A DNA stretch of 13,311 nt, taken from the NCBI GenBank assembly GCA_029777735.1, contig JAKORR010000977.1, positions 1-13,311 on the forward strand, in the 5' to 3' direction. Positions 1 through 5,962 of this stretch are shown here, piece by piece; position 1 is the first letter of the stretch, and every line of letters starts with the position of its first letter. This DNA comes from Armatimonadota bacterium (GTDB lineage Bacteria > Armatimonadota > Zipacnadia > Zipacnadales > FEN-943). A program made the position numbers and the translations under genes. The notes below the pieces were generated by a model that saw nothing but the letters and a program-made list of their open reading frames with translations, searched no databases and had not been told where the DNA came from.

Positions 1-30
1 AGCGTAGCACGGATTGCCAACCCTCGTCCC

Positions 31-45
31 GGATTGGACCAATCC
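31..45. repeat. 15-bp perfect palindrome downstream of the beta-helix gene
   Basis: GGATTGG and CCAATCC flank a single A, giving a perfect 7+1+7 inverted repeat. It lies about 65 bases past the stop codon of the minus-strand beta-helix gene. As RNA it could form only a 5-bp stem with a 5-nt loop, and no T-tract follows on either strand. A protein-binding site for a gene beyond the left edge is as likely as a terminator. The rest of positions 1-110 shows nothing recognisable. Confidence 0.4.
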
Positions 46-110
46 ACGCAATACCTTCGCTCAACCCGAGATTCTCCCCAGCCGGCTTACCAGTACCCTT
101 TCTCGCACTT

Positions 111-2858
111 TCACTGGCCCAGTTCCAGGAACCCCGCATTCTGTACGTACCACGTCCAGGCTCCCGTCCCCTGCCACAGAAGCCAGAAGGGCTCTGGGGC
201 CGTCTTGTGTACGCTCAGGTTGAAGGCGAACCGTCTTTGCTTCGTTGGGTCGATGCCTAGCGAGGCGAAGGGTATGCGCCATTCAGCGATCCACCGCCCC
301 GAATCGACAACGCTGGCCTTATATTCCACTCCTTGCGCAGCCCGCTCGACGGCTGACTTTGGCGCTCCGGCCTCGTCGCTGCTCTCAAAATGCCCAGACG
401 GGTACCCCCGCAGCACCAGGATCGGCGCGTCCTTTCCTGCCGCCACGTTCTGCAACGCGATTTCCACCGCGTCATCCTGCCCCCAGGTGTTGCCCATCCT
501 CAGCGCCTTTGAGGCGTCAACTGTATTATCCATCCCCACATACAGCGCCTCGTCGTCATAGACCACCCAGGCCAGGCTCGGCGGGCCTACTTTCTCGCCC
601 TTCACCCCCTCTTCCAGAACCAGAGCCCTCGCTGCGTCCGCTTCCCAGCCTTCCTCCGGCTTGATAACCCCGTCTATCACCACTGGTTTCCTCAGCCGCT
701 GCGCCTGATACACCCTCGGCGGTCCCGTTCGTGCTGGCTTCGGCGGAGGAGGCGGCGTGGGCATTTCCCTCACCTGATGTTCTACTGGCCACGACGCCCG
801 CCGTGGGTCTTTGTACAGCCCAATCTTCTCGATCGGAATCCGCTTGAAGCCCAGTCGATAGGCTGGCGAGTCCTCGCGCAACTGGAAGTTGCCGTTGGCG
901 TAGTCAACGAAGCCCGGGTCTTCCTGTATCAGGTTATCCTCGAAGGTGAGGAAGGGCCGGGCAGCTCCCTCGATTTCGTCCCACTTCCCGCCCCAGCAGA
1001 TGTTGCGTGCGATCACATTGCCCTCCGGGGCCTTGGGCTGGCCTTCCAGAATCCTCGCCAGCGCCGGATACCGCTCGCTGTAAGGCGGCTGGTTGAAGGC
1101 GATACCCGACAGCGTGCCCTTTTCAGCAGCCTCTTTCAGCCAGCCGTCCGCGTGAGCGTACGCCCAGTTCAGTGCCCGCGCGTCTACATGCAGCGCCGGC
1201 GTACAGTCCACGAAGATATTATTCTCGACGCGGCAGTCGCGCCCACCGCCGATAAAGGCGGCCCGCGTCACACGATAGAAGAGATTCCCCACGATATCCG
1301 CCGATGAGAACATGTCGTCCAGATACACTCCCACGCACCCGCGTCCCTCGAATCCATTGATATGGTGGAGGTAGTTGTGCCGGATCACGTTCCCCCGCAT
1401 TGTCCAGTCACGTCCCGCGTAGATCGCCCCGGCGTCATTCGACTCATAGCACACACTGTGAATCTCGTTGAACTCAATCAAGTGGTCGTTTCCGCCGAAG
1501 GACATTGCCTGGTGCGGTGCGTTGTGGATCAGATTGTGCGACGCCCGATTCCCGACACCGTTCAGAGAGATCCCGGCGCTGTACATTCGTCTTATCCGCC
1601 CGTAGTGGTGAATGTGGTTGTTCTCGGCATAGTGCCCCGCGGGCGTCAAGGTCTTGCGGTCGCCTCCCGACAGTACCACCCCACCATCCCCCAGATCATA
1701 CACATCGCAGCCAACGACTCCATTCCTGGTCCCACCCGAGATACTGACTGCCTTGCCTCCCATGTCGCGGATCGTGCAGCCCACAATCCGGCACTGCGTC
1801 CCGCCCTCGATCGTGATAGCCGTCCCTCGTGCCGCCTCCATCGTAAATCCTCGCAGCGTTACGTTTGATACTTCCTTCATCGTGACCAGTGTGGGCAGAA
1901 CCGATACCACGACGTCCCCGTCGGACAGCGTCCCTGGTGGGTAGAAGTACAGGGTGCCTGTCTCGCGGTCCAGGTACCACTCGCCGGGCATGTCCACTTC
2001 GCACAGCGCGTTGAAGGCGTAGTACCACTGGCCCTTGCGATAGCCGTAATTGTGGTATGGGGGAACCAGCGAGATAATTCGCTTCTCGGTGTCGATGGAC
2101 TCGACCTTTTGCCGCTGGTCCGACCAGTCCCAGAACCAGTAGCCATGGAGCCACAGGTCCTTCTCGCCCAACCACCTGCTCGGCCGGTCCCCTTCGTAGA
2201 CGAACTTGCCTACCTTGTCGCCCTTGGTGCCCCGCACATCCACCGGGTCCAGGTTTAGTATGTCCACGATTCGCACGAAGCCCTCGTTGGGCCAGCGCGA
2301 AATCGTCATCGGCTTGTCCTTGTAGAACACTTCCAGCCCGCCGCCCCCCGGCGAGCCATAGTCCGTGATTCCCAGCGCCCGCAGGTCGGCTTGGTACACC
2401 TTGCCTCGCGCCGACTCCTCTAGCCGCGCCAGAATGGCCCTATCCGTCACTGGCGTGAAGCCTGTTACTCTCTTGCCGCCTATCAGCCTTACCTCCGCTC
2501 CTCGTGCCGCTCGGTAAAGGATCGGCGCCTCGTCTGTCCCCGAGTCCTCCGCCGTCAGTTCGAAGCTGCCCGCCCGCTCGTAGATTCCTCCGGCAACTTC
2601 TACCGTCACCCCACCTTCGGGCAATCCACCCGCTTGCTTGAGCCTGCGTATCTCGTCCCGCGCTCGTTCCAAGCTGGCAAAGGGCCCATCACCCTCTCCC
2701 GCCTTTGCCTGCCTGCCCGACCAGGTATCATTGCCGTCGGGCGCCACGTACAGGGTTATCCCGTCCGCGCATGTTGTCACATAGGACCCTCCCAAGACCA
2801 AAATCGCGCACATTACGAGAACCTGCCGGAACCCTCTTGACCCGCGGTTGGAGAACAT
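111..2858 (-). CDS. Secreted right-handed parallel beta-helix protein with C-terminal CBM9-like domain
   Basis: This 915-residue protein is probably an extracellular polysaccharide-active enzyme (hydrolase or lyase type). Residues 1-31 form a signal peptide: basic start, hydrophobic core around 13-25, Ala-rich end. Residues 35-75 (LYVAPDGNDTWSG, then GPFASLERARD) are the entry motif typical of secreted beta-helix carbohydrate-active proteins, and GEWYLDRETGTLYFYPPG at 292-309 is another family hallmark. Residues about 330-660 are repeated beta-helix rungs rich in N, G, H and V (for example NNHIHHYGRI, HNLIHNAPHQ, NNIFVDC). A proline-rich linker at 699-714 leads to a CBM9-like sandwich (about 715-915) with the signature DDAVEIALQ. 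The start is fixed by a strong AAAGGAGGG site 9 nt upstream. A GH141/GH120-type hydrolase is possible but I cannot assign catalytic residues. The architecture is well supported; the activity is not. Confidence 0.88.
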   Translation of the reverse strand: MFSNRGSRGFRQVLVMCAILVLGGSYVTTCADGITLYVAPDGNDTWSGRQAKAGEGDGPFASLERARDEIRRLKQAGGLPEGGVTVEVAGGIYERAGSFELTAEDSGTDEAPILYRAARGAEVRLIGGKRVTGFTPVTDRAILARLEESARGKVYQADLRALGITDYGSPGGGGLEVFYKDKPMTISRWPNEGFVRIVDILNLDPVDVRGTKGDKVGKFVYEGDRPSRWLGEKDLWLHGYWFWDWSDQRQKVESIDTEKRIISLVPPYHNYGYRKGQWYYAFNALCEVDMPGEWYLDRETGTLYFYPPGTLSDGDVVVSVLPTLVTMKEVSNVTLRGFTMEAARGTAITIEGGTQCRIVGCTIRDMGGKAVSISGGTRNGVVGCDVYDLGDGGVVLSGGDRKTLTPAGHYAENNHIHHYGRIRRMYSAGISLNGVGNRASHNLIHNAPHQAMSFGGNDHLIEFNEIHSVCYESNDAGAIYAGRDWTMRGNVIRHNYLHHINGFEGRGCVGVYLDDMFSSADIVGNLFYRVTRAAFIGGGRDCRVENNIFVDCTPALHVDARALNWAYAHADGWLKEAAEKGTLSGIAFNQPPYSERYPALARILEGQPKAPEGNVIARNICWGGKWDEIEGAARPFLTFEDNLIQEDPGFVDYANGNFQLREDSPAYRLGFKRIPIEKIGLYKDPRRASWPVEHQVREMPTPPPPPKPARTGPPRVYQAQRLRKPVVIDGVIKPEEGWEADAARALVLEEGVKGEKVGPPSLAWVVYDDEALYVGMDNTVDASKALRMGNTWGQDDAVEIALQNVAAGKDAPILVLRGYPSGHFESSDEAGAPKSAVERAAQGVEYKASVVDSGRWIAEWRIPFASLGIDPTKQRRFAFNLSVHKTAPEPFWLLWQGTGAWTWYVQNAGFLELGQ

Positions 2859-2867
2859 GCCTCAGGA

Positions 2868-2876
2868 CCCTCCTTT
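2868..2876 (-). promoter_or_regulatory. Ribosome binding site of the beta-helix gene
   Basis: AAAGGAGGG on the minus strand, 9 nt before the ATG at 2858-2856, is a near-perfect Shine-Dalgarno match and confirms this start. Confidence 0.75.
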
Positions 2877-2885
2877 CGGTTTGCG

Positions 2886-2910
2886 TTGTAGTACAATGTG
2901 ATTGTACCAC
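2886..2910. promoter_or_regulatory. Palindromic operator candidate in the divergent intergenic region
   Basis: TTGTAGTACAA (2886-2896) is a perfect odd-centred palindrome. GTAGTACAAT (2888-2897) also pairs with ATTGTACCAC (2901-2910) across GTG, with 9 of 10 positions matching. The site thus holds three TTGTA-type half-sites. It starts 10 bases upstream of the Shine-Dalgarno of the minus-strand beta-helix gene, where a repressor would block the promoter. On the minus strand TACAAT within the site could itself be a -10 element. The TTGTAnTACAA form recalls operators of AraR-like GntR/LacI sugar regulators; that link is inference. No regulator gene lies in the window. Confidence 0.55.
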
Positions 2911-3022
2911 GTAGTCGGTCCACAAGCCTACATCAACTTGCCTCGCGGTGAAGGTCCACCCCGGCTGACTGGCGAACTCCAGCAACCCGCGCGGCTACCA
3001 GCCCTGCGGGAATCTATCCACA

Positions 3023-3031
3023 AAAGGGTGG
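3023..3031 (+). promoter_or_regulatory. Ribosome binding site that sets a GTG start for the dehydrogenase
   Basis: AAAGGGTGG lies 8 nt before GTG at 3040. The upstream in-frame ATG at 2902 sits inside the operator palindrome and has no such site, and the extra 46 residues do not look like part of the family. The GTG at 3028 overlaps the site itself. Confidence 0.5.
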
Positions 3032-3039
3032 CTCTCGCC

Positions 3040-4038
3040 GTGGACTCCGCTAGCATTATCTTCACTGCTCCCAGACGCGCCGAAGTTGTCATCGAGCCCC
3101 AGCCCGACCCTGGACCAGGCCAGGTCACTGTCAAGGCCCTCGTCTCGCTTATCAGCACCGGTACTGAGAGCTGGTGCTACCGTGGCGAGTTCGATGCCGA
3201 CTCGGGCTGGGCTAGCTGGGTCAAGTACCCCTTCCATCCTGGCTATTCCCATGTGGGCGAGGTCATCAAGGTTGGCGAGGGCGTCACCAACTTATCTCCC
3301 GGCGACCGCGTGTTTTCTACCGTATCTCACCGCCAGTTCGCCAACGTGCCAGATCACTCCGTCAAGCTGCCCGACTATACGACCGACGAAGAGGCTGCCT
3401 GGGCCTGGCTCTCCGTCATAACCCAAACGGCGGTGCGCCGCGCCAAGCATTCCCTTGGCGATACGGCCGTCGTCATCGGCCTCGGTCCGCTGGGCCAGCT
3501 TCTGACCCAGTACCTGCGCGTCCTTGGCCTGCGCGAGGTGCTAGCCGTCGATACCGAAAAGCGACGCCTGGACGTGGCCCTCGACCATGGCGCCACCCGG
3601 GCCTTCCACGGCCTCGTCCAGGACGCCAGGGATTTCGTGTTAGAGTACACCGAAGGGCGTCTGGCGGATGTGGTCTACGACGTGACGGGCCACTATTCCG
3701 TCTTCTCCCATGCCCTGCGCTTGGCACGCGACTGGGGAACCGTCGTGCTGGTGGGCGACACGCCCCACCCCTCCCGCCAGCACCTGACACATGATCTCCT
3801 CACGCGCCAGCTCCACGTCCTGGGAACGCAGAACGACCGCCTTGGCCCGGGCGAACAGTACTGGACAAGCGCCCGGCAGATCCAGCTCTTTTTCGAGTAC
3901 ATCCACCGCGGGCAAATGCGCGTGAAGGACCTGGTAACCCATAGGTTCCCGCCAACTGAAGCCGCGGGTGTGTACGAGTTCCTGGAACAGTCACGGGGGG
4001 AGACGCTGGGCGTTTTATTCGACTGGCGCAACCTTTAA
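3040..4038 (+). CDS. Zinc-less medium-chain dehydrogenase (Zn-type alcohol/threonine dehydrogenase-like, COG1063 group)
   Basis: A cytoplasmic NAD(P)-dependent oxidoreductase of 332 residues. The GroES-like N-terminal domain includes PGPGQVTVKALVSLISTGTE (residues 24-43) and PGYSHVGEVIKVG (67-79). The Rossmann fold is at about 142-270, with the dinucleotide motif GLGPLGQL at 147-154 and an acidic residue after the second strand (AVDTEKRR), which favours NAD. Canonical zinc enzymes carry a Cys where this protein has the ISTGTE segment and a GHE motif where it has GYSHVGE. The four-cysteine structural zinc loop is also absent, so it probably works without zinc. Relatives include BchC-like and sugar-metabolism dehydrogenases. 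It is divergent from the beta-helix gene across the operator, so it may oxidise a sugar released by that pathway. The substrate is unknown. Confidence 0.85.
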   Translation: MDSASIIFTAPRRAEVVIEPQPDPGPGQVTVKALVSLISTGTESWCYRGEFDADSGWASWVKYPFHPGYSHVGEVIKVGEGVTNLSPGDRVFSTVSHRQFANVPDHSVKLPDYTTDEEAAWAWLSVITQTAVRRAKHSLGDTAVVIGLGPLGQLLTQYLRVLGLREVLAVDTEKRRLDVALDHGATRAFHGLVQDARDFVLEYTEGRLADVVYDVTGHYSVFSHALRLARDWGTVVLVGDTPHPSRQHLTHDLLTRQLHVLGTQNDRLGPGEQYWTSARQIQLFFEYIHRGQMRVKDLVTHRFPPTEAAGVYEFLEQSRGETLGVLFDWRNL

Positions 4039-4158
4039 TACTTACTCACACTCAAGCCCTGCCCCCACGCGTGTATGGGCTTGCCAGGGTGGGGGGAGCT
4101 TTCATTGACATGACTGATCCTGCCCCCACGCGTGTATGGGCTTGCCGTATACAAGACA

Positions 4159-4176
4159 GTATGCAGTTCTGTATAC
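4159..4176. repeat. Hairpin in the second interval of the array
   Basis: GTATGCAG and CTGTATAC flank TT. It is an 8-bp stem with one G-T wobble position. An outer GTATACA (4147-4153) can also pair with TGTATAC (4170-4176), so two alternative folds compete for the same right arm. Confidence 0.6.
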
Positions 4177-4219
4177 ACACCTGGCCCCATGCATGTATGG
4201 GCCTGCCATATGCAAAATA

Positions 4220-4237
4220 GTATACAGTTCTGTATAC
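4220..4237. repeat. Perfect 8-bp inverted repeat in the third interval of the array
   Basis: GTATACAG and CTGTATAC flank TT, a perfect inverted repeat with a 2-nt centre. It is the counterpart of the hairpin 61 bases upstream, here with full Watson-Crick pairing. Confidence 0.7.
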
Positions 4238-4577
4238 ACGCCTAACCCCATGCATGTACAGGGGCTTGCTGGAGGGGTCTTGTGGGATAGGCCTAGTCCG
4301 TGTCGTGATCCTAAGCCTGCTGGGGCCTTCTGACCGGCCCAGACCTGTGACTACAGGAATTGCCGTTCCGGCACTGTAGCCGCCGGTCGTTGTAGTCGCG
4401 GCGGCCGAAGGAAGAGTTGTAGTGTGACTCCATCCCTGTTGCTTCACCCAACTGGTAGGGGTCTAGGGGAGCAAGCTCCTCCAAGGGTACAGGAGCAGCG
4501 GCTCTCTGCCCTATCTACTTCCTTCTGTCCTAATGTACTTCCCATGTACTCTGCCCGGCGTCCGAAGCCTGGCGGGC

Positions 4578-4606
4578 TTGGCGAGGGTGCGGTAGGGGGA
4601 TAGACT
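4578..4606 (+). promoter_or_regulatory. Possible sigma70-type promoter for the QueG-like gene
   Basis: TTGGCG (4578-4583) and TAGACT (4601-4606) are separated by 17 bases and lie about 80 bases upstream of the start codon. The match to consensus is weak, so this is only the best candidate seen. Confidence 0.25.
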
Positions 4607-4670
4607 CTTTACTGTTCACTGTGTGGAGCGCCGCTAGCAGTGCCAAGCACAAGGGGGCGTCAACCCCGTC

Positions 4671-4677
4671 AAGGAGA
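4671..4677 (+). promoter_or_regulatory. Ribosome binding site that decides the QueG-like start
   Basis: AAGGAGA lies only 2 nt before the ATG at 4680 but 8 nt before the in-frame ATG at 4686. The second start is therefore preferred. Confidence 0.65.
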
Positions 4678-4685
4678 CTATGCTC

Positions 4686-5681
4686 ATGCTTACTGCCGAG
4701 CTAGTGAAACAATGCGCGTTTCAGTCCGGCGCCGATCTGGTCGGTCTAGGCGATATGTCACGCTTCGAGGGGGCACCGAAGAATTTCGATCCCCGGTACA
4801 TTTTCCCCGAGGCCAAGACCATTATCGGCTTGGGTTTCCGGATTCACCGTGGGCTCTTCCGGGGCATCGAGGAGGGCACCTTTTTCGCGGCCTATCCTTC
4901 GATGGGATATGCCAATATCAATGATGTCTATGCGCCCGTGGTGCTCAGGGAGGTCGGCGACCTTCTTGAAGACAACGGCTATGAGGCGGTTCTCTACCAG
5001 AACACGGCTGTGCGCCTTGGCTCGAACGCAGGCAAGCCTGTCCGGCCCGACTACCCCAGCCCCGATGTCTTCCTCCACTTTCGCATCGCGGCGTATATCT
5101 GTGGCATGGGCGAGATTGGCTACAGCAAGGTCTTCCTGACGCCTCAGTTTGGGCCACGGCAACGCTTCTGTTTCATCATCACCGACGCGCCCTTACAACC
5201 GGACCCGCTGTACGAGGGGCCCCAGCTCTGCGATCGGTGTTTGCAATGCGTTGCTGAATGCCCAGGTGGCGCCATCAATGGCACCAACACGGTAAGGATC
5301 AGCATCGAGGGCCGCGAGATTGAATGGAATGACCTCGACGTCGAGAAGTGTGACGCTCTGTTCCAGTCCAGCATTCCTGAGTACAATCCCTTCATGCCCG
5401 ACAACGTAGCTGAGTACATCCGTGGCATAATCCAGACTGAGCCGGGCAAAGAGCGGCACAAGTTCGTGTCGGAGCATGGTGCTCCCTGGACGGTTGCCCG
5501 ATATGAGATACCATACAACAGGGCCGCTTGGGAAAGCTACCACCACCCTGGCGCGCTTTGCGGTGCTCGCGGATGTATGAGGGCCTGCATGATTCATCTG
5601 GAGGAGCAGGGCAAGCTGCAGAACCGATTCCATAACCGGTTCCGGATCCGGCCTCCGTGGCGGCTTGGTCCTGATCACTAG
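4686..5681 (+). CDS. QueG-like iron-sulfur protein (epoxyqueuosine reductase / reductive-dehalogenase-related)
   Basis: A 331-residue cytoplasmic redox protein related to epoxyqueuosine reductase, the cobalamin and iron-sulfur enzyme that completes queuosine in tRNA. The N-terminal domain (about 1-175) has the family pattern FPEAKTIIGLGFRIHRG and YICGMGEIGYSKVFLTPQFGPRQRF, the latter matching the QueG-type cobalamin-domain end. CDRCLQCVAECP at 182-193 is a clear 4Fe-4S motif. The second half is unusual: a lone Cys222 and then CGARGCMRAC at 292-301 replace a regular second ferredoxin motif, and there is no HEAT-repeat tail. It stands alone, with no queuosine genes nearby, so a different substrate is quite possible. 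I give no gene symbol because the second cluster differs from true QueG. An alternative start at 4680 adds two residues. Confidence 0.82.
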   Translation: MLTAELVKQCAFQSGADLVGLGDMSRFEGAPKNFDPRYIFPEAKTIIGLGFRIHRGLFRGIEEGTFFAAYPSMGYANINDVYAPVVLREVGDLLEDNGYEAVLYQNTAVRLGSNAGKPVRPDYPSPDVFLHFRIAAYICGMGEIGYSKVFLTPQFGPRQRFCFIITDAPLQPDPLYEGPQLCDRCLQCVAECPGGAINGTNTVRISIEGREIEWNDLDVEKCDALFQSSIPEYNPFMPDNVAEYIRGIIQTEPGKERHKFVSEHGAPWTVARYEIPYNRAAWESYHHPGALCGARGCMRACMIHLEEQGKLQNRFHNRFRIRPPWRLGPDH

Positions 5682-5962
5682 GCTTCTCCACGGTGTCTTC
5701 GCCAGCACTACTCAGGCCAACCAGCCCCAAAGCAGGGGAACCTGACCTCGGCGCGAGCTTAGGATACGGGCTCGGCGACGGCTAAGGAGGGATGCCCGTC
5801 GCGCCTACCATGTTCCGATGCGCGCCTCTCAGTGTTCTATAGGGGCTTTGAGCAGACGCGAGCCTGCTCCTTGTGGGCCTGGGGGCCGAGTTGCTATCGT
5901 ATTTTGTGCTTTGTACATGCACACACGCGGAGGAGGCAGGTGGCGTGGACTGATCCGCAGGC
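5682..5962. other. Convergent intergenic region
   Basis: This 281-base gap lies between two convergent genes. GAGCAG/CTGCTC (5850-5855 and 5864-5869) forms a 6-bp stem with an 8-nt loop but has no T-tract on either strand. TGTGC/GCACA (5905-5909 and 5919-5923) encloses TGTACA. Either could help end transcription, but neither is a textbook terminator. No gene was recognised. Confidence 0.35.

Larger units (their letters stand above)
4058..4270. repeat. Four hairpin-forming repeats at exact 61-bp period, CRISPR-like in size
   Basis: Repeat copies begin at 4058, 4119, 4180 and 4241, each 61 bases apart. The first two are identical over 28 bp (CCTGCCCCCACGCG followed by TGTATGGGCTTGCC) with sharp boundaries. 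The third has four substitutions; the fourth is 30 bp and more decayed. The three intervals (4086-4118, 4147-4179, 4208-4240) are all 33 nt. Each repeat can fold: GCCC/GGGC in copies 1 and 2, GGCCC/GGGCC in copy 3, CCCC/GGGG in copy 4, around an 8-bp palindrome. A 28-bp repeat with 33-nt spacer and 61-bp period matches type I-E CRISPR dimensions. Against that, intervals 2 and 3 are homologous, there is no AT-rich leader between the upstream stop codon and the first repeat, and no cas gene is present. It could be a decayed array or a tandem structured repeat. Confidence 0.85.
4271..4685 (+). other. Gene-free region: probable structured leader and promoter of the QueG-like gene
   Basis: No convincing reading frame is present. 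Inverted repeats include GACTACA/TGTAGTC (4349-4355 and 4391-4397), GCCGCC/GGCGGC (4379-4384 and 4400-4405), GGAGC/GCTCC (4468-4472 and 4475-4479), AAGCC/GGCTT (4565-4569 and 4575-4579) and GGGG/CCCC (4654-4657 and 4664-4667). The last sits just before the ribosome binding site. A direct repeat ATSTACT occurs at 4513, 4533 and 4544. I could not match any known riboswitch; the hallmark boxes of a cobalamin riboswitch were looked for and not found. Confidence 0.35.

Noticed and set aside
2902..3039. N-terminal extension of the dehydrogenase from the ATG at 2902
   Set aside because: The ATG lies inside the operator palindrome, has no ribosome binding site, and the extra residues do not resemble the family. 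GTG 3040 has a good site and gives a normal N-terminus.
4052..4447. Minus-strand open frame of 131 codons across the repeat array
   Set aside because: It reads through hairpin repeats whose 61-bp period is not a multiple of three, so it cannot be a coding repeat. It shows no recognisable domain.
4271..4685. Cobalamin riboswitch upstream of the QueG-like gene
   Set aside because: It would make functional sense, but the conserved box sequences of that riboswitch class were not found.
4680..4685. ATG at 4680 as start of the QueG-like gene
   Set aside because: It is only 2 nt from the Shine-Dalgarno; ATG 4686 has proper spacing.
5850..5869. Intrinsic terminator between the convergent genes
   Set aside because: The 6-bp stem is real but no T-tract follows on either strand, so I describe it only as part of the intergenic region.
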